A stretch of 64,000 bases of DNA from Massilia agilis (GTDB taxonomy: Bacteria; Pseudomonadota; Gammaproteobacteria; Burkholderiales; Burkholderiaceae_D): the NCBI RefSeq assembly GCF_024756255.1, contig NZ_JANUHB010000001.1, forward strand, positions 806,001-870,000, written 5' to 3'. Positions 1 to 10,733 of this stretch are shown here, piece by piece. Each line of letters begins with the position of its first letter. Position 1 is the stretch's first letter. Made by a program: the position numbers and the translations under genes. The notes beneath the pieces are model-generated. The model did not search any database. It had not been told where the DNA came from and saw nothing but the letters and a program-made list of their open reading frames with translations.

Positions 1-836
1 ATCTGCGAAACCATCTTCGAGGCCGGCACGATCTGCGTGGTGTCGATGCCGACCGTGAGCTTGTAAAAGTCGGCGCGGGTGCGCAGCGCCATCACCACTT
101 CTTCCAGCGCGGTGTTGCCGGCACGCTCGCCCAGGCCGTTGATGGTGCATTCGATCTGGCGCGCGCCGCCAATGGCCACGCCGGCCAGCGAGTTGGCCAC
201 TGCCAGGCCCAGGTCATTGTGGCAGTGCACCGACCAGATCGCCTTGTCCGAGTTGGGCACGCGCTCGCGCAGGCGGCGGATGCGCTCGCCGAATTCTTGC
301 GGCACCGCGTAGCCGACCGTGTCCGGGAAGTTGATCGTGGTTGCGCCTTCGGCGATCACCGCTTCCAGCACGCGGCACAGGAAATCCTCTTCCGAACGGC
401 TGCCGTCCTCGGGCGAGAACTCGATGTCGTCGGTGTGGTTGCGGGCGTAGCGGATCGCCAGCTTGGCCTGTTCCAGCACCTGCTCCGGCTCCATGCGCAG
501 CTTCATCTGCATGTGCAGCGGCGAGGTGGCGATGAAGGTGTGGATGCGTTTGCGGGCGGCCGGGGCCAGCGCCTCGGCGGCGCGCGCGATGTCGCGGTCG
601 TTGGCGCGCGAGAGCGAGCAGATGGTGGACTCGCGCACCACCGACGAGATTGCGCGGATCGCCTCGAAGTCGCCCGGTGAGGCGGCCGCAAAGCCTGCCT
701 CGATCACGTCCACCCGTAGTCGCTCCAGCTGGCGCGCGATGCGCACCTTCTCATCCTTGGTCATCGATGCGCCGGGCGATTGCTCGCCATCGCGCAGGGT
801 GGTATCGAAAATGATGAGGCGGTTCGGGTCAGACAT
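1..836 (-). CDS. leuA: 2-isopropylmalate synthase, 3' end outside window
   Basis: This enzyme condenses acetyl-CoA with 2-oxoisovalerate, the first committed step of leucine synthesis. The visible N-terminal 278 residues begin [20 protein letters not shown], the metal-binding DTTLRDGEQ signature of the family. The TIM barrel continues with [10 protein letters not shown] and the metal-binding HCHNDLGLA motif. The reading frame runs off the left edge, so the C-terminal regulatory LeuA domain is not seen. The start ATG is at 834-836, 53 bases after the end of pssA. It is the last visible gene of the row ilvB-ilvH-ilvC-SIMPL-pssA-leuA, which joins leucine synthesis to the ilv pathway supplying its substrate. 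Identification is secure from the motifs. Confidence 0.96.
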   Translation of the reverse strand, partial: MSDPNRLIIFDTTLRDGEQSPGASMTKDEKVRIARQLERLRVDVIEAGFAAASPGDFEAIRAISSVVRESTICSLSRANDRDIARAAEALAPAARKRIHTFIATSPLHMQMKLRMEPEQVLEQAKLAIRYARNHTDDIEFSPEDGSRSEEDFLCRVLEAVIAEGATTINFPDTVGYAVPQEFGERIRRLRERVPNSDKAIWSVHCHNDLGLAVANSLAGVAIGGARQIECTINGLGERAGNTALEEVVMALRTRADFYKLTVGIDTTQIVPASKMVSQ

Positions 837-889
837 GACGGCTCCAATAACAAATTAATGCGAGCGCAACCCGGCCGCCTCGTGGGCGG

Positions 890-1744
890 TCAGCGGCGCT
901 CGCTCGGGTCTGACGGTTCATCCTCGGTCTGGATGATGCTGACCGGCTTGCCCTTGGCCATACGCCAGAACAGCACCACATAACCGGATAAACCGTATAA
1001 AACAAACAGCGGCCAAAGCACCACGGCCGGCTTGATCGCCACCAGCGCGAAGATGAGGGCGATCAGGAAAACGACAATGAACGGAACGGACTTCTTGAAG
1101 TTGACGTCCTTGAAGCTGTAGAACGGGACGTTGGTGACCATGGTCAGGCCGGCGAACAGGGCGATGGTCCAGCTGAGCCAGTCCACCTGGCGCGCCGACA
1201 CGTCGATGTCCGGGTCGGTCATCATCAGGATGAAGCCGACCACCAGCGCTGCCGCCGACGGGCTGGGCAGGCCCTGGAAGTAGCGCTTGTCCACCACTTC
1301 GATGTTGGTGTTAAAGCGCGCCAGCCGCAGCGCGGCCCCGGCGCAGTACACGAAGGCCGCGATCCAGCCCAGCTTGCCCAGGCCGCGCAGCGAGTATTCG
1401 TAGATGACCAGCGCCGGCGCAGCGCCGAACGAGACCATGTCGGACAAGGAGTCGTACTGCGCCCCGAACTCGGACTGGGTGTTGGTCAGGCGCGCGATGC
1501 GGCCATCGAGCCCGTCCAGGATCATGGCCACGAAAATCGCCCAGCACGCGTAATCGAAGCGCTGGTTCATCGCCATGACGATCGCGTAGAAGCCGCAGAA
1601 CAGCGCCCCGGTGGTGAACGCGTTGGGCAGCAGATAGATGCCGCGGCCGCGCTGGCCCTCGGCCCTGCGGCCGAAACGGCTGAATCGGGGTGCCTTGGGC
1701 GCCATGGCGGCGGCAGCTTTTCTGCGTCGGGGGAAATGTGCCAT
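890..1744 (-). CDS. pssA: CDP-diacylglycerol--serine O-phosphatidyltransferase
   Basis: Integral membrane enzyme that transfers phosphatidyl from CDP-diacylglycerol to serine, making phosphatidylserine, the precursor of phosphatidylethanolamine. The CDP-alcohol phosphotransferase signature is present: DGLDGRIAR, then G and two Asp residues with the correct spacing in FGAQYDSLSD. Several hydrophobic segments follow (GALFCGFYAIVMAM, VPFIVVFLIALIFAL, AVVLWPLFVLYGLSGYVVLF). The first ATG at 1742-1744 gives 284 residues; an in-frame TTG six codons upstream has no better ribosome site. The Arg/Lys/Ala-rich N-terminus precedes the first membrane span. Psd, the usual next enzyme, is not encoded nearby, unlike in several related operons. 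Confidence 0.94.
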   Translation of the reverse strand: MAHFPRRRKAAAAMAPKAPRFSRFGRRAEGQRGRGIYLLPNAFTTGALFCGFYAIVMAMNQRFDYACWAIFVAMILDGLDGRIARLTNTQSEFGAQYDSLSDMVSFGAAPALVIYEYSLRGLGKLGWIAAFVYCAGAALRLARFNTNIEVVDKRYFQGLPSPSAAALVVGFILMMTDPDIDVSARQVDWLSWTIALFAGLTMVTNVPFYSFKDVNFKKSVPFIVVFLIALIFALVAIKPAVVLWPLFVLYGLSGYVVLFWRMAKGKPVSIIQTEDEPSDPSERR

Positions 1745-1834
1745 TGTGTAGTCGGTTCTCAAGTAAAGTTCGCGCTTGTGGCGCTGACCTCACCATTATA
1801 GTGGCCGGGTCGACTTGTTAGCGAACGGATACTG

Positions 1835-2584
1835 TTACTTGAACTTCACCTTTCCTACGAGACGCATTTGCAGCGTGGTTTCGCCCGGCTCGAAGCTGGG
1901 CTCGGGCACCTGGTCAGCCGTCTTGGCGCGCGCCACCGACATCAGCATCGGGGCCGCACCGACCGGCGCGTAATTGCCGGAAGCCTCGAAATCGACCGTA
2001 TCGAGCACGGCGTCCTGGGGCTTCCTGCCCATCGCGGCGGCAATCGACGCGATGCGCTCGTTCAAATTCTTGTAGGTCTCGGCGATGCGTTCATCGTCGA
2101 GCCGCTTTTCCGTTTCCTTCGACAGGCCAAAGGACAGGTTGCTGATCGCCAGCACCTTCTGGGCCGCTGCCGCGGTTTTCGGCAGCACGGCGAGGTTATT
2201 CGTCTTCACTTCCAGGTACTGCCCCACGCGCCATGCCACCGGCACCGGCGGGCGCTGCACGGTCTGCAGCGGTTGCGGCGGCGGGTTGTCCTGGTAGATC
2301 GGCACCGTGTAGTAGCCCTGGGTCTTGAGCCGCGCGCTCGGATCGGCCGCGCGCACCAGTTCGGTGCCCTCTTTCATCTTGCGGTTCACGCGCGCAGCGG
2401 CGGCCGTCTTGTCCTTGTCGTGCTCCTCGACCGAGAACGTGACCACGGCTTCATCGTTGGCGTGCTTCACTTCGCCAAAGGCGGGCACGATCACCAGCGT
2501 GCCGGCGGTGGACGGGCCGCTCTGCGCGTACGCGGACGAGGCGGCGGCGAGGACGGTCAACAGAAGGATTTTCGAGGGCGACAT
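1835..2584 (-). CDS. SIMPL (DUF541) domain secreted protein
   Basis: Predicted periplasmic protein of 249 residues. The N-terminus MSPSKILLLTVLAAASSAYA is a clear Sec signal peptide with a likely cleavage after AYA. The mature part has the SIMPL/DUF541 layout: a first strand with the VPAFGEV...VTFSVEE pattern, a central helical region with Asn/Leu-rich KNLNERIASIAAAMG, and a final strand ending in LVGKVKFK. The family function is unclear; members are linked to cell-envelope or stress phenotypes. The start at 2582-2584 has an upstream GGAG. A longer frame running back to 2731 is an artefact of reading through the palindromic repeat. It lies between ilvC and pssA, where psd is found in some relatives. 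Confidence 0.85.
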   Translation of the reverse strand: MSPSKILLLTVLAAASSAYAQSGPSTAGTLVIVPAFGEVKHANDEAVVTFSVEEHDKDKTAAAARVNRKMKEGTELVRAADPSARLKTQGYYTVPIYQDNPPPQPLQTVQRPPVPVAWRVGQYLEVKTNNLAVLPKTAAAAQKVLAISNLSFGLSKETEKRLDDERIAETYKNLNERIASIAAAMGRKPQDAVLDTVDFEASGNYAPVGAAPMLMSVARAKTADQVPEPSFEPGETTLQMRLVGKVKFK

Positions 2585-2702
2585 TGTTTTTCTCCGGGTA
2601 AAGGCGGCGGTTGCCGCGTTGCCAGATACGATACCGTTTTTTGCAGCCGTACTTACTTTCTGTATCGAATCGTTGCAATTTCTTTTACCCGAATCGCAAA
2701 CT

Positions 2703-2809
2703 ACGTCGTCCCGGCGAAAGCCGGGACCCATGCTGAGCTTGCCGAGCCGCGTCGCAAGCGTTTCGACAGCCCAACCTGTCCATGGGTCCCCGCCTGCGCG
2801 GGGACGACG
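2703..2809. repeat. Palindromic dispersed repeat, family B copy 1
   Basis: Inverted repeat whose left arm begins ACGTCGTCCCGGCGAAAGCC and whose right arm ends CCTGCGCGGGGACGACG, each arm itself a hairpin. A second copy with the same outer sequence lies at 12194-12276. When translated it yields the typical VVPAQAGTH-like junk peptide of intergenic repeats. It sits between ilvC and the SIMPL gene and could form a transcript hairpin that alters downstream expression. Confidence 0.8.
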
Positions 2810-2825
2810 GTCTTGAAGCCAACAA

Positions 2826-3860
<1,035 letters not shown>

Positions 3861-3885
3861 TTAGAGTAATGTGATAGCTGGTTGG

Positions 3886-3916
3886 ACGCGTGGGCAGCAG
3901 AGCTGCCCACCCTACG
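3886..3916. repeat. Palindromic repeat, family A copy 1 (single hairpin)
   Basis: Hairpin between ilvH and ilvC. The outer flank reads ...CCCACCCTACG, identical to the other copies at 14205, 15574, 24298, 47487 and 61486. The stem GGGCAGC / GCTGCCC closes a three-base tip, AGA. It could act as an intercistronic mRNA-stabilising hairpin in the ilv operon. Confidence 0.75.
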
Positions 3917-3925
3917 TTCCGGTCC

Positions 3926-4417
3926 TTACACCTTCAGGATGCGTTCGCCGCGGCCGATGCCCGAGCCGCCGGTACGCACCGTTTCGAGGATCGCGGCGCG
4001 GTCGATGGCGCCAATGAAGGCGTCCAGCTTGTCCTTGTTGCCGGTCAGCTCGATGGTGTAGGTCTTTTCGGTCACGTCGATGACGCGGCCGCGGAAGATG
4101 TCCGCCGTCCGTTTCATCTCTTCGCGTTCCTTGCCGACCGCGCGCACCTTGATGAGCATGAGCTCACGTTCGATGTGCGGGCCTTCGGTCAGGTCCACGA
4201 CCTTCACGACTTCGATCAAGCGGTTCAGGTGCTTGGTGATCTGCTCGATGATGTCGTCCGAGCCGCTGGTGACGATCGTCATGCGCGACAGGGTCGCGTC
4301 TTCGGTCGGCGCCACGGTCAGCGTTTCGATGTTGTAGCCGCGCGCGGAGAACAGGCCCACGACGCGCGACAGGGCGCCAGCTTCGTTTTCGAGCAGGACG
4401 GAAATGATGTGTCGCAT
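3926..4417 (-). CDS. ilvH: Acetolactate synthase small (regulatory) subunit
   Basis: Regulatory subunit of acetohydroxyacid synthase; it activates the large subunit and confers valine feedback inhibition. The 163-residue protein starts MRHIISVLLENEAGALSRVVGLFSARGYNIETL, the ACT domain (effector site between strands) occupying about residues 1-80. The C-terminal ferredoxin-like domain includes VIDVTEKTYTIELTGNKDKL. Its start ATG overlaps the ilvB stop by one base (TAATG), indicating translational coupling and 1:1 stoichiometry. Length and sequence match IlvH/IlvN of betaproteobacteria closely. Confidence 0.97.
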   Translation of the reverse strand: MRHIISVLLENEAGALSRVVGLFSARGYNIETLTVAPTEDATLSRMTIVTSGSDDIIEQITKHLNRLIEVVKVVDLTEGPHIERELMLIKVRAVGKEREEMKRTADIFRGRVIDVTEKTYTIELTGNKDKLDAFIGAIDRAAILETVRTGGSGIGRGERILKV

Positions 4418-6144
4418 TACAGGTCCTCCGAGCCGAGCAGCATTTCAGACAAGCCTTTGCCAGCCTTCACCATCGGCCAGACGTTCTCGTCCGGGTCGGT
4501 GAGGAAGTTCATGAACACCAGCTTGTCCTTCATCGCAAACGCTTCGCGCAGCGCGCCTTCCACGTCGGACGGCTTGGTGATGCGCATGCCCACGTGGCCA
4601 TAGGCCTCGGCCAGCTTCTGGAAGTCCGGCAGCGAGTGCACGTACGATTCCGAATAGCGCGACTCGTAGTCCAGCTGCTGCCACTGACGCACCATGCCCA
4701 GGTAACCGTTGTTGAGCAGGATGATCTTCGGCGTCAGGTGGTACTGCTTGCAGGTGGCAAGTTCCTGGATACACATCTGGATCGAGCCTTCGCCGGTGAT
4801 GCAGGCGACGGTCGCGTCCGGATTGGCCATCTGCACGCCCATCGCGTACGGCAGGCCCACACCCATCGTGCCCAGGCCGCCCGAGTTGATCCAGCGGCGC
4901 GGCTTGTTGAACGGGTAGTACTGGGCGGCCCACATCTGGTGCTGGCCAACGTCGGAGGTGATGAAGGCGTCGCCTTCGGTCACTTTCCACAGGGTTTCGA
5001 TCACCGACTGCGGCTTGATCACCTCGTCCGAATGGTGGTACTTCAGGCATTCGCGCGAGCGCCAGGCGTTGATCTGCGTCCACCAGTTCTTGAGCGCGCC
5101 GGCATTCGGCCTGGTGTCGGTCGCGTCGAGCTGGCTCAGCAGTTCAACGAGCACGTCCTTGACGTTGCCCACGATCGGGATATCGACCTTGACCCGCTTG
5201 GAAATCGAGGACGGGTCGATGTCGATGTGGATGATCTTGCGCGGGTTGGTGGCAAAGTGCTTCGGATTGCCGATCACGCGGTCGTCGAAGCGCGCACCAA
5301 TCGCGATCAGCACGTCGCAGTGCTGCATCGCCATGTTCGCTTCGAAGGTGCCGTGCATGCCGGGCATGCCGACCGACTTGTCGCTGCCGGCGCGGTAGCC
5401 GCCCAAACCCATCAGGGTGTTGGTGACCGGGTAGCCGAGCTTGTCGACCAGCTTGTTCAGCTCGGGCGCCGCATTGGCCAGGATCACGCCGCCGCCGGCG
5501 TAGATCATCGGACGCTCGGCCTGCAGCAGCAGCTGCACGGCCTTGCGGATCTGGCCCGCGTGCCCCTTGTCGACCGGCTTGTACGAGCGCATCTCGATAT
5601 CGCGCGGGTACTCGAACATGGTCTTGGCCATGCTGATGTCCTTCGGGATATCGACCAGCACGGGGCCGGGACGGCCGGTGCGGGCGATGTAGAAGGCCTT
5701 CTTCATGGTCGAGGCCAGGTCCTTGACGTCCTTGACCAGGAAGTTGTGCTTGACCACCGGGCGCGTGATGCCGACCGTGTCGCATTCCTGGAAGGCGTCC
5801 TGGCCAATCGCGTGGCTCGGCACCTGGCCGGTGATGACCACCATCGGGATCGAGTCCATGTACGCGGTGGACAGGCCGGTGACGGCATTGGTGACGCCCG
5901 GACCGGAGGTGACCAGGGCAACGCCGACGGTATTGGACGAACGGGAATAAGCGTCAGCAGCATGGACGGCGGCCTGTTCGTGGCGCACCAGGATGTGCTG
6001 GAACTTGTCTTGCTTGAAAATGGCGTCGTAGATATACAGGACTGCACCGCCCGGATAGCCGAAGACGTGTTTGACGCCCTCCTCGGCCAGGCAACGCACG
6101 ACGATCTCAGCGCCCGTGATGGGAGCCGTTGCTTCGTTACTCAT
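4417..6144 (-). CDS. ilvB: Acetolactate synthase large (catalytic) subunit
   Basis: ThDP- and FAD-dependent acetohydroxyacid synthase of 575 residues making acetolactate or acetohydroxybutyrate. The N-terminal pyrimidine-binding domain contains FGYPGGAVLYIYD and the catalytic Glu in RHEQAAVHAADAY. The central FAD domain is followed by the ThDP pyrophosphate motif, here GEGSIQM ending in LLNN; the usual GDG is GEG. The ATG at 6142-6144 is preceded by AAAGGAATGTT, a good ribosome site, so it is preferred over an ATG seven codons upstream. It is the first gene of ilvBHC, read from a 519-base region shared with the divergent sigma-factor gene. The ilvI symbol would be equally acceptable. Confidence 0.97.
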   Translation of the reverse strand: MSNEATAPITGAEIVVRCLAEEGVKHVFGYPGGAVLYIYDAIFKQDKFQHILVRHEQAAVHAADAYSRSSNTVGVALVTSGPGVTNAVTGLSTAYMDSIPMVVITGQVPSHAIGQDAFQECDTVGITRPVVKHNFLVKDVKDLASTMKKAFYIARTGRPGPVLVDIPKDISMAKTMFEYPRDIEMRSYKPVDKGHAGQIRKAVQLLLQAERPMIYAGGGVILANAAPELNKLVDKLGYPVTNTLMGLGGYRAGSDKSVGMPGMHGTFEANMAMQHCDVLIAIGARFDDRVIGNPKHFATNPRKIIHIDIDPSSISKRVKVDIPIVGNVKDVLVELLSQLDATDTRPNAGALKNWWTQINAWRSRECLKYHHSDEVIKPQSVIETLWKVTEGDAFITSDVGQHQMWAAQYYPFNKPRRWINSGGLGTMGVGLPYAMGVQMANPDATVACITGEGSIQMCIQELATCKQYHLTPKIILLNNGYLGMVRQWQQLDYESRYSESYVHSLPDFQKLAEAYGHVGMRITKPSDVEGALREAFAMKDKLVFMNFLTDPDENVWPMVKAGKGLSEMLLGSEDL

Positions 6145-6663
6145 AACATTCCTTTCAAAACCCACAGGGAAGTGATCGGATGCTCTTTCCTAACGAAATG
6201 CGTTTGGCGCGACAGGTGCTCAGCTTTCCCTTCTTCCTGCGGTCACATCGATCCTGCAGATACCCGTAGATACCCTGTGAACCGATGCTGGTCGCAACTC
6301 GTTCTAGCGTGAGTGTCTGTGGCGCGGTTGCGCATTTCTCGCGCTTGTGGCGCGGGTGGGAGCAAACTGCCTACAAATGAAAGCGAGTCAATGCCGGGTA
6401 AGACCTTGTGTGGCTGGCCCGGTGACTTGGGGGCTTCGGGGTTGCAAAGCGTGACAAACACCTTACTGCGTTGCAGCATTTTGGTCAAGCGCCTTGTGTG
6501 ACTTTGTTCGAAATCAGGGCGAACCGCGCCAAACTGGTGCAAAACCCAGGGCGGATGGGGGCGCAGGCTGCGTTAAGCCTGTGCATACCGCTGTGTTTTT
6601 TGCTAGCATTCGTCAGTTTTCCCAAATGCCACAGGCAAAGTACCTCGGCGCACCCTTCATCGC
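6145..6663. other. Divergent intergenic region, ilvB / sigma factor
   Basis: No convincing gene is seen in these 519 bases between the divergent starts of ilvB and the sigma-factor gene. It must hold both promoters and any ilv leader. On the minus strand a tandem near-repeat, GTATCTACGGGTATCTGCAG, lies about 110 bases before ilvB. A 30-codon ORF (6243-6335, minus) is not rich in Ile, Leu or Val, so a classical attenuator peptide is not supported. Confidence 0.55.
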
Positions 6664-7233
6664 ATGGCCACAGACAAAGAACTCAACGACTTCCTCGGGA
6701 ACGTCGAGCGGCGCGCCTTCAAGCAAGCCGTGTATGCGGTGAGAAAGGACGAAGCGGCGCTGGACATCGTGCAGGACGCGATGATCAAGCTCGCCGAAAA
6801 ATATGGCGACAAGCCGGTCGCCGAACTGCCGATGCTGTTCCAGCGCATCCTGCAGACCACGATCCTCGACTACTTCCGGCGCGAAAAGGTGAGAAACACC
6901 TGGGTCAGCCTGTTTTCCGGGCTGGGGCGCCGGGAGGAGGAAGACGAGGATTTTGATATACTTGCATCTTATGAAGCCGAGGAAGGCTCGGCCGCCGCCG
7001 AGTCCAGTGCGGACCAGGTGGAACGTGCCGAAACCTTGCGCCTGATCGAGGAAGAAGTGCAGCGACTCCCCGCGCGTCAACGGGAAGCCTTCCTCATGCG
7101 TTACTGGCAGGACATGGATGTGGCCGAGACGGCCGAAGCGATGGGGTGCTCCGAGGGCAGCGTCAAGACGCATTGCTCTCGCGCTACGCACGCCCTGGCC
7201 GAAGCCCTCAAAGCCAAGGGAATTAAATTATGA
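6664..7233 (+). CDS. RNA polymerase sigma-70 family (ECF-type) factor
   Basis: Alternative sigma factor of 189 residues. Region 2 is near residues 20-75 (DEAALDIVQDAMIKLAEKYG ... LFQRILQTTILDYFRR), with the conserved Asp-Ala pair for core binding and the -10-recognition helix. Region 4 covers the end (LPARQREAFLMRYWQDMDVAETAEAMGCSEGSVKTHCSRA), an HTH with the usual GxVKxxxSRA helix. An acidic linker (REEEDEDFD) separates the two. The stop overlaps the next gene by four bases (ATGA). The cluster is conserved in Burkholderiales and its likely membrane partner is the DUF3619 protein. Target promoters and inducing signal are unknown. The upstream ribosome site is weak, so the start is moderately certain. 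Confidence 0.92.
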   Translation: MATDKELNDFLGNVERRAFKQAVYAVRKDEAALDIVQDAMIKLAEKYGDKPVAELPMLFQRILQTTILDYFRREKVRNTWVSLFSGLGRREEEDEDFDILASYEAEEGSAAAESSADQVERAETLRLIEEEVQRLPARQREAFLMRYWQDMDVAETAEAMGCSEGSVKTHCSRATHALAEALKAKGIKL

Positions 7234-7646
7234 ACACGGACGACATCAACCTGGCGTACAAGATCCGCCACGCCCTGAACGACAATCTTGATGCCCTGCC
7301 CGCTTCGACCACCGAACGGCTGGCAGCCGCGCGTGCGCGCGCTGTGGCGCGCAAGAAGGCCGATGCGCCGGCGCGCAAGCAGGCTCGTCCGGCATTCAAC
7401 ATCCACGCCATGCTGTCGATGGCCGGCCTGGGCCGCGTTGCGGTGGCGGTGCCGTTGCTGGCGGCCGTGTTTGGCTTGGCCGGGCTGTACCAGTACGAAC
7501 AGCAGCAGCGTATTGCCGAGCTGGCCGAACTGGATGCCGCCGTGCTGTCCGACGAACTGCCGCTGACCGCCTACACCGACCACGGCTTCAACGCCTATCT
7601 GGCCTCCCAAGCCCAAGGGCAGGACCAGCAACGCGCGACCCAATGA
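7230..7646 (+). CDS. DUF3619 family membrane protein, possible anti-sigma partner
   Basis: Protein of 138 residues with an N-terminal cytoplasmic region (MNTDDINLAYKIRHALNDNL), a basic stretch of Arg/Lys/Ala, one membrane span (VAVAVPLLAAVFGLAGLYQY, about residues 68-88) and a short periplasmic tail with the conserved LDAAVLSDELPLTAYTDHGF segment. This matches the DUF3619 family always found directly after such sigma genes. Its topology (cytoplasmic N-terminus, single span) and its ATGA overlap with the sigma gene suggest it restrains the sigma factor, but no zinc anti-sigma motif (HxxxCxxC) is visible. That role is inference from context only. Confidence 0.85.
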   Translation: MNTDDINLAYKIRHALNDNLDALPASTTERLAAARARAVARKKADAPARKQARPAFNIHAMLSMAGLGRVAVAVPLLAAVFGLAGLYQYEQQQRIAELAELDAAVLSDELPLTAYTDHGFNAYLASQAQGQDQQRATQ

Positions 7647-8452
7647 GGGCAAACGGCTTGCGTTTCCGTTACACCGCCATTGCCTGCACGGCCGCGCTCG
7701 CGCTGGCCGGCGCGGCGGCATTTGCCGTGGCGCAGCAAGCAGGCGCGCCCGTGCCGGCGACGCCTGCGGGCCAGCCGGCCGCGGCTGCAGCCCGGCCGCC
7801 GGCCCCTGCCGCCGGCGCCAAGCCTGCCGCCACCAAACCTGCCAAAACGCCGGACAAGCCGCTCTGGCGCGACCTTTCGCCCGCGCAGCGCGCCGCGCTC
7901 GACCCGCTGGCCACCGAATGGGACCAGATGGATGGGGTACGCAAGCAAAAATGGCTGGAAATGGCCAACCGCTTCAAATCCATGTCGCCCGAAGAGCAGC
8001 AGCGCGTGCATGAGCGCATGCGCGAGTGGGTGCGCCTGACGCCGGCGCAGCGCAAGCTGGCGCGCGACACCTACACCCGCACCAAAAAGCTGGCGCCGGG
8101 CGAAAAGACCTCGACCTGGGAAAGTTACCAGCAGCTTCCCGAAGAGCAGAAGCAAAAGCTCGCCGCCGAGGCTGCGGCACGCAAGCAGGCCGCGGCAGCG
8201 GTGCCGAGCCGGCGTGCGCCGACCCCGATCCACAAGAGCCCGACCGGGTGCCCGGCCGGCATGGCCAAGAACCCGGTCTCGGCAGCGCCGCCCTGCGTGC
8301 CTGGCGCGGCGCCGGCACAGGCGCCGGCCGCAACGCCTGCGGCGCCCGCCCCTGCCCCGGCCCAGCCGGCACCTGCCGCACCGGCCACGGCAACGCCCAC
8401 TCCTTCGACTACGCCGGCCGCGCCGGTTTCGCCTCCCCCGAATGCTCAATAA
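7643..8452 (+). CDS. DUF3106 domain protein, exported
   Basis: Protein of 269 residues starting with a likely signal peptide (Arg-rich n-region, then TAALALAGAAAFAVA). The middle (about residues 70-150) is the DUF3106 domain, with repeated Trp-containing helices: LSPAQRAALDPLATEWDQMD, KQKWLEMANRFKSMSPEEQQ and MREWVRLTPAQRKLARDTY. Each resembles a turn of a Trp-rich helical repeat like that of Spy/CpxP-type extracytoplasmic chaperones; that resemblance is only by eye. The C-terminal third is a Pro/Ala low-complexity tail. It overlaps the preceding gene by four bases and the next by eleven, so all four genes are probably co-translated. The periplasmic role is unknown. Confidence 0.85.
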   Translation: MRANGLRFRYTAIACTAALALAGAAAFAVAQQAGAPVPATPAGQPAAAAARPPAPAAGAKPAATKPAKTPDKPLWRDLSPAQRAALDPLATEWDQMDGVRKQKWLEMANRFKSMSPEEQQRVHERMREWVRLTPAQRKLARDTYTRTKKLAPGEKTSTWESYQQLPEEQKQKLAAEAAARKQAAAAVPSRRAPTPIHKSPTGCPAGMAKNPVSAAPPCVPGAAPAQAPAATPAAPAPAPAQPAPAAPATATPTPSTTPAAPVSPPPNAQ

Positions 8453-8951
8453 TTTCGAGACGGCGGCCACGCCGACCGTCAAGCGCCGCCTCATCTCGAT
8501 GGTCTACGAAGCATTCTTGCTTGCCTCGGTAGAGGCGCTCGCGACCGTCATCTACATGATCGTGACCGGAAACCGACAAGAGCCGGTGTTCCAGCACGGC
8601 CGCAATTTCGTCCTGTTTCTGGTCGCCGCAGCCTATTTCGTTCACTTTTGGACAGACAGCGGGCACACGCTGGCGATGAAAACCTGGCGTATTAAGCTAG
8701 TGCAGCCTGGATACGCGCGCGTCCCGTACCGGATCGCGGCGATCCGCTACCTGCTCTCGTGGGGGTGGTTCTTGCCGGCGCTGATGGTCTGCTACGCCGT
8801 AGGTTTGCAGAGAGGCCAAGCGGTAATTGCCATCGGCATCGGCATCGTGGCCTGGGCCATGACCGCGTTCCTCGACAAGGACCGCCAGTTCCTGCACGAT
8901 AAGCTGGCCGGGACGCGGCTGGTGTCGATGCCCAAACCAAGCAAGCAATAA
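8442..8951 (+). CDS. RDD family membrane protein
   Basis: Membrane protein of 169 residues with four probable spans (ISMVYEAFLLASVEALATVIYMI, FVLFLVAAAYFVHFW, YLLSWGWFLPALMVCYAVGL, VIAIGIGIVAWAMTAFL). RDD proteins are named for conserved Arg and Asp residues; the C-terminal DKDRQFLHDKLAGTRLV is the typical family ending. The start ATG overlaps the end of the DUF3106 gene by eleven bases. A longer in-frame extension to 8214 overlaps that gene and is not used. Some family members are linked to ion transport or envelope stress, but no specific substrate can be read here. It closes the sigma-factor operon; nothing obvious terminates it before the convergent next gene. Confidence 0.88.
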   Translation: MLNNFETAATPTVKRRLISMVYEAFLLASVEALATVIYMIVTGNRQEPVFQHGRNFVLFLVAAAYFVHFWTDSGHTLAMKTWRIKLVQPGYARVPYRIAAIRYLLSWGWFLPALMVCYAVGLQRGQAVIAIGIGIVAWAMTAFLDKDRQFLHDKLAGTRLVSMPKPSKQ

Positions 8952-8981
8952 CCCGCCGTTGGTGCGCCGGTTCGGGGCTAG

Positions 8982-9697
8982 TCAGAACCGCTCGAACTCG
9001 CCCAGGTAGCGCCAGCGGCCCTCCGCCAGCCCTGCCAGCGGCACGCGTCCAATGCGCAGGCGCTTGAGCGCCACCACGTTCAGTCCGACCGCGCGGCACA
9101 TATGCTCGACCTGCCCCGGCCGGAAGCCCTTCCCCGCAAATCGCAGCCGGTTTTCGCTCTGCCAGCTCGCCTTGAGCGGACCAGTGGCTTTGCCCTCGAA
9201 CGTGAGGCCACGATTGAGCAGCGCCAAGCCGCCTTCGGGCATCTTGCCGGTCACGTCGGCCACGTACTCGTGTTCGAAGCGGTCAGCCTCGTCCACGAGC
9301 TTGCGCGCCACATGGTAGTTCTGCGTGTAGACCACCAGGCCGCTGGCACCGGTCTCCAGCGGCACGGCCAGCGTGAGCTTTGCCAGGTGCCGCTTCAGGA
9401 AGCGCTCGCGCCCTTCGAGGTTCTCGGGCGTCAGGCAGTCGGTCGCAGGGCGGCCATCGCCGCCGCACGCGAAACCGGCAGGCTTGTGCAGCAATATGGT
9501 CACGGGCGCCAGGTCGACGGCAGTCGCGCCCTGCAGCATTTGAACGGCCTGTGTGTCCGTCACGCGCGTGGCGGGATCTTCGACCACCACGCCGTCCACG
9601 CTCACCCAGCCGCCCGCGATGTAGCGTTCGGCCTCGGCGCGCGAACACGGCACCAGGGTCGCGACGCGCTTGGCCAGGCGTACGCCTTCGTCGGTCA

Positions 9698-9698
<1 letters not shown>
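8982..9698 (-). CDS. RsuA/RluF-type rRNA pseudouridine synthase-like protein
   Basis: Protein of 238 residues with an N-terminal S4 RNA-binding domain (VRLAKRVATLVPCSRAEAER ... GWVSVDGVVVEDP) followed by the RsuA/RluB/E/F-type pseudouridine-synthase fold (VTILLHKPAGF, GLTFEGKATGPLKASW, VALKRLRIGRV). The catalytic loop normally reads GRLDxxTSGL; here it is VPLETGASGL, so the catalytic Asp position holds Glu. The fold and the conserved KRLRIG motif are intact, so the protein probably still binds RNA but may be inactive or altered. Its ATG overlaps the stop of the threonine aldolase gene by one base (TGATG). Confidence 0.85.
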
Positions 9699-10729
<1,031 letters not shown>

Positions 10730-10733
10730 GTTC

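Noticed and set aside
6243-6335. 30-codon ORF upstream of ilvB as an attenuator leader peptide
   Set aside because: It contains very few Ile, Leu or Val codons and no clear terminator/antiterminator pair was found, so classical ilv attenuation is not supported.
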